The position numbers and the translations under genes are program-made. A model generated the notes under the pieces. The model saw nothing but the letters and a program-made list of their open reading frames with translations. It had not been told where the DNA came from and did not search any database. 20,456 nt of DNA from DAOUBA01 sp034432855 (GTDB taxonomy: Bacteria > Chloroflexota > Anaerolineae > B4-G1), in the NCBI GenBank assembly GCA_034432855.1, contig DAOUBA010000239.1, forward strand, positions 1 through 20,456, read 5' to 3'. Of the stretch, positions 13,946 through 20,456 are shown in pieces (the stretch's first letter is position 1; each line of letters opens with the position of its first letter).

Positions 13946-14689
13946 TTGAAACCATTCGTCGTGATCCCGACTTACAATGAAGCGGAAAATGTCCGGCCGA
14001 TGACTGAGTCATTGTTGGCCCTCGGCATCCCTGACCTGACCATTCTCTTCGTGGACGACGAGTCCCCCGACGGCACCGGCCAGATCGCCGACGAGTTGGC
14101 CGCTCAATATCCCGGCCGGGTACACGTGTTGCACCGCACGGGGCCGCGCGGCCTGGGCCGCGCTTATGTAGATGGTTTCCGACGGGCTCTGACTCACGGC
14201 GCCGAGTGCATCGTTCAGATGGATTGCGATTTTTCCCATTCGCCGGATTATATCCCCCAATTTCTAGATCTCATCCAGGATTATGATGTGGTTGTCGGCT
14301 CTCGTTATGTCGAGGGAGGCAAAACGGACGAGCGTTGGGGCTGGGGCCGCTGGCTGCTTTCCTGGTGGGCCAACAGTATCTACACCCGGCTGCTTCTGGG
14401 ATGCAAGGTGAGAGACGTGACCGCTGGCTTTAAATGCTGGCGGCGTGAGACCTTAGAGGGCATTGACCTCAGCCGCATCCGCTCGCAAGGTTATGTCTTC
14501 CAGGTCGAAATGGCCTACGTGACCGAGCGGCTGGGCTATCGGGTTCTTGAGATCCCCATTTATTTTGAGGACCGGCGGATTGGTCGCTCCAAGATGACGG
14601 TGCCGGTCAAGATCGAGGCAGCGCTGCGGACCTGGGAGGTTCGCTGGCGCCACCGCCATCTACGCCCCAGCGATCGTCTGAAGGTATGA
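13946..14689 (+). CDS. Polyprenol monophosphomannose synthase-like glycosyltransferase (GT2)
   Basis: This 247-residue GT2 enzyme has 'VVIPTYNEAENV' at the start, 'ILFVDDESPDGTGQIADEL', 'IVQMDCDFSHSPDYI' (metal-binding DxD-like), 'VVGSRYVEGG', 'VTAGFKCWRRE' and 'SQGYVFQVEMAY', which together match the dolichol/polyprenol-phosphate mannosyltransferase group. It lacks C-terminal membrane helices, as in actinobacterial Ppm1-type domains. It should transfer mannose from GDP-mannose to a polyprenyl phosphate. I use the TTG at 13946, after GGGAGG (GTG 13934 is in frame but upstream of that site). The stop overlaps the next gene by ATGA, so product and donor use are likely coupled. Between 13826 and 13945 no gene is seen. 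Confidence 0.85.
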   Translation: MKPFVVIPTYNEAENVRPMTESLLALGIPDLTILFVDDESPDGTGQIADELAAQYPGRVHVLHRTGPRGLGRAYVDGFRRALTHGAECIVQMDCDFSHSPDYIPQFLDLIQDYDVVVGSRYVEGGKTDERWGWGRWLLSWWANSIYTRLLLGCKVRDVTAGFKCWRRETLEGIDLSRIRSQGYVFQVEMAYVTERLGYRVLEIPIYFEDRRIGRSKMTVPVKIEAALRTWEVRWRHRHLRPSDRLKV

Positions 14690-17600
14690 TCCGCAAACTC
14701 CTTCCCGAGTTGGGCATTGTTGCCATCCTGTTCTCGCTGCCCCTCCTGCTATTCGCGCCGGTGGTCTTTGGCCCCAAGACGTTGCTACCGGCCGACATTC
14801 TCTTCCAGTTCCAGCCGTATCGTGCGGCGGCCTCTCAGTTCAATGTGCCTTATCCACACAATCACCTCCTGGCCGATCTGATCCTGGAAAATTACGTCTG
14901 GAAACGCTTCCTGGTGGAAGCGCTCCATACACGCGAATTGCCTCTGTGGGACCCTTATCTTTTTGCCGGGCATCCCTTCCTTGCCAACGGTCAGCATTCG
15001 GGCCTGTATCCTTTGAGCCTCGTGTTCTACGTTCTCCCCCTGTGGCGGGCGTACGGGGTGTTCGCCTGGCTGCAATTGGGATTGGCCGGGGTGTTCACCT
15101 ATCTCCTGGCTCGCGTGTTGGGCATCGGCTGGCTGGGAGGTTTGATCGCCGGCATCACCTTCCAGTTCAGCGGATGCATGGTCGCCTCGGTGGTGCATCT
15201 GATGATCATCGCCGGCATCTCGTGGCTGTCGTTTATCTTGGCGATGATCGAGTTGGTCGTGCAGCGGCGACCGGCGTTGGGCTCCAGGCCCACCGTGCTC
15301 CCGTGGGCAATCCTGGGCGCGCTGGGGCTTGGCTGCCAGATGCTCGCGGGGCACGGGGAGAATACGTACTTTGTGTTGCTCATCACCGGAGCGTATGCGG
15401 TGTGGAGGGTGGCAACTCAGTGGGCAACCACAGGGGCAACCACGAGGGTTGCCCGTACGGGGATGGTGCTGGGGCTGGTGATAATGTTGGTGTTGGGGCT
15501 GGCGTTAGGGGCAGTGCAGTTTGTGCCGATGGTGGAGGTCGTCACCGGCAGTTTCCGCGGCGGCGAGGCGGTGCCTAGCCTTCGGCAGGTGCTGGAGTGG
15601 GCGTATCCCTCCAGAAAGGTGATCACGTTTGCCATCCCCAACTTTTTCGGCAATCCGTCTCACCACGGCTATGTGGACGTATTCAACTGGCGGTGGACGC
15701 CCGCCCCGGTCTTTCCCGATGGGCAGTATATTAAGGAGGATGACTGGGGCATCAAGAACTATGTCGAGGGCGGATCGTACCTGGGCCTGTTGCCGCTGCT
15801 TCTGGCGATGGTAGCAAGTTTGCAAGTTAAGTCTGCAAGTCGTCAAAAAGTTAATGGGGTTGGTGGGTGGGTTAGTTGGTTGGTTGGTTGGTTGAAGCAT
15901 CCCTATATCCCCTTCTTCACCTTGTTGTCGCTGTTTTCGCTGGGTTGTGTCTTTGGCACGCCAGTGTATGCGCTCATCTACATCTTGCCGTTCTTAGGGC
16001 AGTCTCATTCGCCGTTCCGCTGGGTGTTCCCATTGACGCTCGCGGTTGCCGTTCTGGCCGGATTTGGAATAGACGTGGTGCGGCGGAGCAGAGGGGCAGA
16101 AGAGCAAGGGAGCAGGGGAACGGAGGAGCAGGGGGGCAATAAGCGATTTCCGATAAGCGATTGGCTCTTGCTTAAAACCCCTTTTTCGCTGGAATCTCTG
16201 CTCGCGGCACTTGCCTTCTGGGGCGGGGTGCTGGCGCTGGCCGGGCTGGCGCTCAGCCGCGTGTTCTTTGCCCAGATCGAGCCGCTGGTCGCGCGGGTGT
16301 TCCACTTGTTTACCCCCCCGCCGGCCGCTTTTCCCGACCATCGTGCCTTCTACTCCTACGAATTCAAGTGGGTGGCGCTGTTCGGGCTGCTCTTGACGGC
16401 GACGGGTATTGTCCTGCGCAACCTCACCCCTCACCCCCCAGCCCCCTTTCCCCTCTCCCTCCGGGAGAGGGGAGAGGGGGCGCCGCCGAAGGCGGCGGGG
16501 GTGAGGGGTGAGGTCCCTCCGGTATGGGAGTTCCTCGTGGTATTGGTGCTCATCGTGGATCTCGTCGCCGCCGGCGCCGGGTTCAACCCCGCTGTGGATC
16601 CGGCACTCCTTGACCACGTTCCACCCGTAATCACCTTTCTACAACAAGACACCTCGCTCTGGCGCTACGCCACGTTCACCCCGCCGGGGACGACCAAGAC
16701 GATGAACGACAATGTGGGGATGTTCTATGGCTTCCAGACCGTCTCCGGCTACGATTCGCTCTTCAGCCGTCAGTACGCCGACTATATGGGGCTGATCGAG
16801 CCGCAGGGCGAACTGTTGTACAACCGCATCGCCTCGTTTCACGAGTGGTCGAGCCTCGATAGCCCGCTCACCGATCTGCTCAACGTCAAGTACATCATCA
16901 CCGAGGTCGAGATCACCAGCCCCAAGTATCGCCTGGTGTATCAGGACGATGCGGTGCGCGTGTACGAGAACCTGGGCGTGATGCCGCGTGCGTTCACGCT
17001 GCCGACTTGGGCGACGCTGGTCACCGATAGTTTCGCCACCACCGTGCAATCCTATGACCCGCGCAATTATGTGATTCTCGACGCCCCTATCACGGAACAC
17101 GCAACACGCGACGCGCGACCTGCATCTGCAACGCCACAGCAAGTCATCTCTTACCGCCGCAACGAGGTCTTTGTTGACGCGACGGTCTCCGAGCCGAGTT
17201 GGCTGGTATTGGCCGACTCGTATTTCCCTGGCTGGAAAGCGTTCGTGCGGCCGCAGGGCGCAGGCGAGGAGGCCGAGCGCGAACTCGAAGTCTACCGGGT
17301 GAACGGCAACTTTCGCGGGGTGCTCCTCGAGCCGGGCGCGTGGACGGTGCGCTTCAAGTACAGCCCCGATAGCGTCAAGATCGGCGCGTTTGTCACCTTC
17401 ATCGCCGGGATGACAATCCTCTTCCTGGCGGGTCTCTACCTGTGGCGCTTTTTCTACCGCGAGGAGGACGAGGCCAATACGGTGCGGCGGGTAGCCAAGA
17501 ACTCGATCGCGCCCATCATTCTCAATCTGTTCAACCAGGCGATCCTGATGGCCTTTGCCGCGCTGATGGCGCGTATTGTCGGGCCGGTGGGCAATGGCCG

Positions 17601-18957
17601 CTATTACACTGCCGTCCTCATCTTTGGCTGCTTCGAGATCGTCGCCAACTTTGGCTTGGATATGTACTTGATGCGCGAAGGGGCGCGCGATCCGAAGAAC
17701 GCGCGTTGGCTCTTTTTCAACACGCTGGCGCTGCGTATTCTCCTCTTCTTTGCCGTCGTTCCAGTGCTGGCGCTCTTTATGGTTGGGCGGCAGACATTGG
17801 GCACGCCGCTGGTCGCCGAGACGATCTGGACGGTGGCACTTCTATACGCGGGGTTGCTGCCGGGAAGCCTGGCGAACGGCCTGGCAGCGCTCTTTCGCGC
17901 CTGCGAGAAGCACGAGTACCCCGCCGCCACTCAGACGGCGACGACGATTATGCAGGTCACATTGGGGACCCTGGCGCTGGTCGGCGGCCTGGGCATCGTC
18001 GGGCTGGCGGGGGCCTCGATCCTGACCAATCTGGCGACGCTGGCGATTTTGGCGGCGCTGGCGCGACGGACCATCTGGCCTGCGCTTCCACATGGCAGGA
18101 CAGGGGTCGAATGGCCCTTGTTGCGCGGCATGTTGACTGAAAACTGGCCGCTGATGGCGTCTTTGCTGTTGCAGGCGCTCTTTCCCTTCGTCAACGGCCT
18201 GATGCTCCAGAACTATCAGGGCGACGCCGTGATGGGCTGGTACGATGCGGGACGCAAGTGGCTGACCGCGCTCAACGTGATCCCGTCGCTCTTCACCTTC
18301 GCCATGTTCCCGGTGATGTCGCGCCAGGCGGCGCAGGACCGGCCCGGCCTGTTGCGCTCGTATAGCCTCTCCGTCAAACTGTTGGTGATGCTCGCGCTGC
18401 CGGTGGCCGTGCTCGTGACGGCGGCGGCGGCGCCCCTGGTGAGAGTCCTCAGCGGCGCAGCCTTTTTGCCCCACGGCGCGGTGGCGCTGCGTATCCTGAT
18501 CTGGTCGGCGGTGTTTGGCTGGATCAACAGCCTGACGAATTTCGTGCTCATCGCGCTCAACCGCCAGCGGTACGTTCTCCTGGCTTCCGGCGCGCGTGTG
18601 GCGTTCACGGTTGCGGCGAACCTGTTCCTGGTGCGGGCGTTCAGTTACGTTGCGTCGGCGTGGATTATGGTGGCCGGCGAGTTTCTGCTCGTGCTCCTCT
18701 TCTACGCCGACCTCCGTCGCCACGTGGGAGCCGTGGAGTGGGCACGGCTCCTGTGGCGTCCGGCACTGGCCGGGCTGGCGATGGGCGTAGCGGCGTGGGG
18801 CGTCTCGCTTGTCAGCCCGGTGCTGGCACTGGCGGCCGGCGCGTTCATCTATCTGTTGGCACTGGTGCTCTTGCGCGCGCTTACGCCCGAGGAGCGCGAG
18901 GCGCTGGCGCCGCTGGTGCCGGGGCCGCTGCGCGACCTTGCCTGGCGGCGGGCTTGA
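14686..18957 (+). CDS. YfhO-family membrane protein fused to a polysaccharide flippase
   Basis: This 1423-residue fusion has two recognisable halves. Residues 1 to about 925 are YfhO-like: a large multi-helix membrane part with 'YPHNHLLADLILENYVWKR' and 'LPLWDPYLFAGHPFLANGQHSGLYPLSL', and an extracytoplasmic region (about 640-900). YfhO proteins resemble GT-C glycosyltransferases. From about 930 ('TVRRVAKNSIAPIILNLFNQAILMAF') it is a MOP/Wzx-type flippase with about 14 helices, ending in 'ALAPLVPGPLRDL'. The fused protein could both modify and export a lipid-linked saccharide. Three in-frame repeat-derived segments (about 376-403, 466-485 and 579-610) interrupt the YfhO part. It overlaps the mannosyltransferase gene. 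A lost stop between two separate genes is the alternative origin. Confidence 0.85.
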   Translation: MIRKLLPELGIVAILFSLPLLLFAPVVFGPKTLLPADILFQFQPYRAAASQFNVPYPHNHLLADLILENYVWKRFLVEALHTRELPLWDPYLFAGHPFLANGQHSGLYPLSLVFYVLPLWRAYGVFAWLQLGLAGVFTYLLARVLGIGWLGGLIAGITFQFSGCMVASVVHLMIIAGISWLSFILAMIELVVQRRPALGSRPTVLPWAILGALGLGCQMLAGHGENTYFVLLITGAYAVWRVATQWATTGATTRVARTGMVLGLVIMLVLGLALGAVQFVPMVEVVTGSFRGGEAVPSLRQVLEWAYPSRKVITFAIPNFFGNPSHHGYVDVFNWRWTPAPVFPDGQYIKEDDWGIKNYVEGGSYLGLLPLLLAMVASLQVKSASRQKVNGVGGWVSWLVGWLKHPYIPFFTLLSLFSLGCVFGTPVYALIYILPFLGQSHSPFRWVFPLTLAVAVLAGFGIDVVRRSRGAEEQGSRGTEEQGGNKRFPISDWLLLKTPFSLESLLAALAFWGGVLALAGLALSRVFFAQIEPLVARVFHLFTPPPAAFPDHRAFYSYEFKWVALFGLLLTATGIVLRNLTPHPPAPFPLSLRERGEGAPPKAAGVRGEVPPVWEFLVVLVLIVDLVAAGAGFNPAVDPALLDHVPPVITFLQQDTSLWRYATFTPPGTTKTMNDNVGMFYGFQTVSGYDSLFSRQYADYMGLIEPQGELLYNRIASFHEWSSLDSPLTDLLNVKYIITEVEITSPKYRLVYQDDAVRVYENLGVMPRAFTLPTWATLVTDSFATTVQSYDPRNYVILDAPITEHATRDARPASATPQQVISYRRNEVFVDATVSEPSWLVLADSYFPGWKAFVRPQGAGEEAERELEVYRVNGNFRGVLLEPGAWTVRFKYSPDSVKIGAFVTFIAGMTILFLAGLYLWRFFYREEDEANTVRRVAKNSIAPIILNLFNQAILMAFAALMARIVGPVGNGRYYTAVLIFGCFEIVANFGLDMYLMREGARDPKNARWLFFNTLALRILLFFAVVPVLALFMVGRQTLGTPLVAETIWTVALLYAGLLPGSLANGLAALFRACEKHEYPAATQTATTIMQVTLGTLALVGGLGIVGLAGASILTNLATLAILAALARRTIWPALPHGRTGVEWPLLRGMLTENWPLMASLLLQALFPFVNGLMLQNYQGDAVMGWYDAGRKWLTALNVIPSLFTFAMFPVMSRQAAQDRPGLLRSYSLSVKLLVMLALPVAVLVTAAAAPLVRVLSGAAFLPHGAVALRILIWSAVFGWINSLTNFVLIALNRQRYVLLASGARVAFTVAANLFLVRAFSYVASAWIMVAGEFLLVLLFYADLRRHVGAVEWARLLWRPALAGLAMGVAAWGVSLVSPVLALAAGAFIYLLALVLLRALTPEEREALAPLVPGPLRDLAWRRA
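15811..15893 (+). repeat. GTTGGT-rich simple repeat inside the YfhO coding region
   Basis: A GTTGGTTGG-type tract (about 15857-15893), with the preceding AAGTTTGCAAGTT-like direct repeats, encodes 'SLQVKSASRQKVNGVGGWVSWLVGWLK' in frame. The composition differs from the flanking coding DNA and looks intergenic in type. Confidence 0.5.
16081..16140 (+). repeat. Purine-rich AGCAGGGG-type repeat inside the YfhO coding region
   Basis: Repeats of GAGCAGGGG/GGGCAGAAGAGCA type encode a hydrophilic 'SRGAEEQGSRGTEEQGGN' loop. The tract resembles the short repeat families found between genes in many bacteria. Confidence 0.5.
16421..16514. repeat. 94-bp nested palindromic element inside the YfhO coding region
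   Basis: The perfect 18-bp inverted repeat ACCTCACCCCTCACCCCC (16421-16438) and its complement (16497-16514) enclose a second hairpin (CCCCTCTCCC 16450-16459 with GGGAGAGGGG 16463-16472) and a third (CGCCGCC and GGCGGCG around GAA, 16481-16497). It encodes 'LTPHPPAPFPLSLRERGEGA' in frame. It looks like a REP-like insertion tolerated in a loop. Confidence 0.75.
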
Positions 18958-19046
18958 GGGTATACCATCTATCAAAACCTGGTCAGAAGGAGCATAGGCA
19001 GGTCAATGCAACCAGCATGCATCAAGGGCTGACGAAAGGAGCACGC

Positions 19047-19898
19047 ATGTCGCACAGGAAGTGGCCCCAAGCGATCGCGGAATTCCTGGTGGATAACCTG
19101 ACCACGCTGTTGACGATAGGCTCTGCGGCGTTCATCATCTATCGCCAGCATTTCACCCAACTGACACTTTCGACCAACAATCTGCTGAGCGCCGTCCTGG
19201 GTGTACTGGGCCTGCTGGCAGTCTCGGAAATCATCGAGCGCTACCGCAAGCTCAACAGCATCGAAAAGGGCATTCACCGCTCGCTGACCTTCCTGGAAAG
19301 CCGTTTCACCGAGCATCCTTCCGCCATCGCGTTCTTCGAGCGGCTGCCCAGTCTCGACCCTTACGTGCAAGGTGCGAACCAGATCGACCTGTGCGGCATT
19401 ACGCTGACGACGACGGTGAACAAGCAGTTCGGCAACCTGCGTGAGCGGTTGCAGGTTGGCGCTCACGTGCGTATCCTGGTGATTGACCCCGACTCAATTG
19501 CCCTACAGATGGCGGCCGAGCGCAGCACCTCCCCCAGCGATCCAGAGTATTATCGCGTGCGGCTGAATGCGACCCTTAAAGAGATCGAGTACCTGTTCAA
19601 GAGTTGGGAAGAGTTCAAGGTGCTGGAAGGTGCGGTTTCAAAGAAGGCGGGTAGCCTGACCGTGCGTCTGATGCCGTATGCCCCGTCGTTTGGCATTCTC
19701 AGTTTCGACGTCCACCAGGACAATGGTATTGCATTCGTCGAACTGTATCCGCACAAATTCGGCTACAAATCGCCGCCCACCTTCGATCTGACCCCGCAAA
19801 GGGACGGCATCTGGTACAAGTACTTTACCGACCAGTTCGAGGAGATGTGGAACGCGGCCAGGCCGTGGCAGCCGAAACCCGCAGCGCCGACTGCTTGA
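19047..19898 (+). CDS. Two-helix membrane protein with PLD-like (DUF5919-like) domain
   Basis: The protein is 283 residues from ATG 19047, set by AAAGGAG at 19036-19042. It has two N-terminal membrane segments (about 13-30 and 42-60), a helix 'EIIERYRKLNSIEKGIHRSL', then a domain with 'ANQIDLCGITLTTTV', 'GAHVRILVIDPDSIALQMA' and 'FVELYPHKFGYKSPPTFDL..DGIWYKYFTDQFEEMWNAARPW'. This pattern resembles the DUF5919/PLD-like fold found at the end of regulators and effectors, but no HKD motif is visible, so hydrolase activity is not supported. It sits between the intact flippase end and a remnant of another flippase end. No function can be assigned. Confidence 0.65.
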   Translation: MSHRKWPQAIAEFLVDNLTTLLTIGSAAFIIYRQHFTQLTLSTNNLLSAVLGVLGLLAVSEIIERYRKLNSIEKGIHRSLTFLESRFTEHPSAIAFFERLPSLDPYVQGANQIDLCGITLTTTVNKQFGNLRERLQVGAHVRILVIDPDSIALQMAAERSTSPSDPEYYRVRLNATLKEIEYLFKSWEEFKVLEGAVSKKAGSLTVRLMPYAPSFGILSFDVHQDNGIAFVELYPHKFGYKSPPTFDLTPQRDGIWYKYFTDQFEEMWNAARPWQPKPAAPTA

Positions 19899-19907
19899 CC
19901 GGGCGCG

Positions 19908-20090
19908 GTGGGCTGGGGCAAGTTGCTCTGGCGCACGGTGCTGGTGATGGGCAGCGTGGCGTGGGGCATTTCGATCTTCAGCCTGCCGCTGGCGTTTGCG
20001 GCGGGCGCGCTCGTCTACCCGCCGGCGCTGGCGCCGCTCGTGCCGGGACCGCTGCGGTTCGTTTGGGCAAGGTCGGCCCCCGAACTCTGA
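19908..20090 (+). pseudogene. Remnant of a second flippase C-terminus
   Basis: The frame encodes 'KLLWRTVLVMGSVAWGISIFSLPLAFAAGALVYPPALAPLVPGPLRF', which aligns with the last 75 residues of the 1423-aa fusion ('RLLWRPALAGLAMGVAAWGVSLVSPVLALAAGAFIY...ALAPLVPGPLRD'), with a gap where 'LLALVLLRALTPEEREA' is missing. It has no ribosome site and starts within a membrane helix. I read it as the leftover end of a paralogous flippase gene, not an independent small protein. Confidence 0.7.
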
Positions 20091-20091
20091 C

Positions 20092-20332
20092 TCACGGTTC
20101 TATCCGCTTGATTCCCATCAGCCGGTCAAAATCCCGGTCGTAAGAGTAAATCTCTGCCTGTCCCCCGTGAATCATCTCGGCCGCAATCAGCGCGTCGGAA
20201 AAATCCACAGGATACTCGCCATAGTAGTTGAGTGCGTCACGCACCAGAGACTTGCGGGCCATTCTGACGCCTTTTAGCGAAATGACGTCGTGAGCAAAGC
20301 GGGTGATTTGTTCACGCGGCCAGCGATAGAAA
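20092..20332 (-). pseudogene. PIN-domain toxin, 5'-truncated by an IS3-family element
   Basis: Reading leftward, 80 codons encode 'RWPREQITRFAHDVISLKGVRMARKSLVRDALNYYGEYPVDFSDALIAAEMIHGGQAEIYSYDRDFDRLMGIKRIEP' ending at TGA. The 'VDFSDALIAA' and 'IYSYDRDFDRL' motifs carry the C-terminal acidic residues of VapC-type PIN nucleases. The N-terminal part with the first Asp is missing because the IS end begins at 20333. No antitoxin is visible within the window. Confidence 0.75.
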
Positions 20333-20456
20333 TGACCCTCCCCTGATTTTATGGACAGGGAGTTAAGCGAAGATCGCTCTGTTGGTAATAGAGCTGCTCA
20401 TAGGCTTCCGGGCTGAGATAGCCCAGTGCTGAGTGGCGGCGATGCCGATTATAGAA
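20333..20456 (-). mobile_element. IS3-family insertion sequence, end only (cut by window edge)
   Basis: The element end reads TGACCCTCCCCTGATTTTA from 20333, resembling IS3-family terminal repeats, and is followed inward by the transposase 3' end. The rest lies beyond the window. Confidence 0.7.
20349..20456 (-). CDS. IS3-family transposase OrfB, C-terminal 35 residues (partial)
   Basis: The leftward frame encodes 'FYNRHRRHSALGYLSPEAYEQLYYQ', the hallmark end of the IS3 OrfB integrase (rve) domain, where the sequence 'YNxxRxHSALGYxSPxxF' is typical. It ends at TAA (complement of 20349-20351), 16 bases inside the IS end. The start is outside the window. Confidence 0.85.
   Translation of the reverse strand, partial: FYNRHRRHSALGYLSPEAYEQLYYQQSDLRLTPCP

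Overview
The window is a GC-rich, densely coding bacterial segment. The gene set suggests a Chloroflexota (Anaerolineae-like) genome, possibly a metagenome assembly. It holds a DsbA-cyclophilin lipoprotein, PrsW, a polyprenol-phosphate mannosyltransferase with a YfhO/flippase protein, a cyclic-2,3-diphosphoglycerate-synthetase-type GTPase, a roadblock/V4R/receiver cassette, and many dispersed palindromic repeats. The taxonomic call is inference; no rRNA or tRNA gene was seen.

Layout. 1-464: short dispersed repeats and a YgiT-type zinc-finger antitoxin preceded by what looks like a fragment of its DUF4258-type toxin. 608-4780: a co-directional, largely overlapping operon: bioY, fabG, an Asp23/Gls24 protein, nusB, a 78-aa membrane protein, the cDPGS-like GTPase and a cupin. 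4781-7492: a decayed zone with palindromic repeats, a lipoprotein pseudogene (one amber stop, one frameshift), an IS5-type element whose transposase appears to have lost its catalytic Glu, and an alpha/beta-hydrolase remnant joined to the tail of a membrane protein. 7561-11025: promoter, DsbA-cyclophilin fusion, PrsW protease and an intact alpha/beta hydrolase. 10964-11623 (minus): DedA. 11792-13825: promoter, roadblock, V4R and receiver/degenerate-GGDEF genes. 13946-18957: polyprenol-phosphate mannosyltransferase overlapping a 1423-aa YfhO-flippase fusion. 19047-20456: a membrane-anchored PLD-like protein, a remnant of a second flippase C-terminus, a PIN toxin cut by an IS3-family element, and the end of that element.

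Main discovery candidate. The DsbA-cyclophilin gene (7598-8821) is interrupted by a single in-frame TGA exactly where the first Cys of the DsbA CxxC motif should be, giving U-P-G-C. The TGA is followed by a perfect 7-bp stem with a 5-nt G-containing loop whose first base is 17 nt after the TGA (16 nt intervene), as expected for a bacterial SECIS element. The reading frame then stays open for about 319 codons with well-conserved DsbA and cyclophilin domains. I read this as a selenocysteine-containing extracytoplasmic thiol oxidoreductase fused to a prolyl isomerase. Standard gene calling would split it into a short lipoprotein ORF and a GTG-started ORF. No sel genes lie in the window, so this needs the rest of the genome.

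How genes work together. The first operon mixes biotin uptake, fatty-acid synthesis and transcription factors. The TGA gene, PrsW and the hydrolase are consistent with envelope maintenance. The mannosyltransferase and the YfhO-flippase are consistent with lipid-linked sugar transfer and polysaccharide export.
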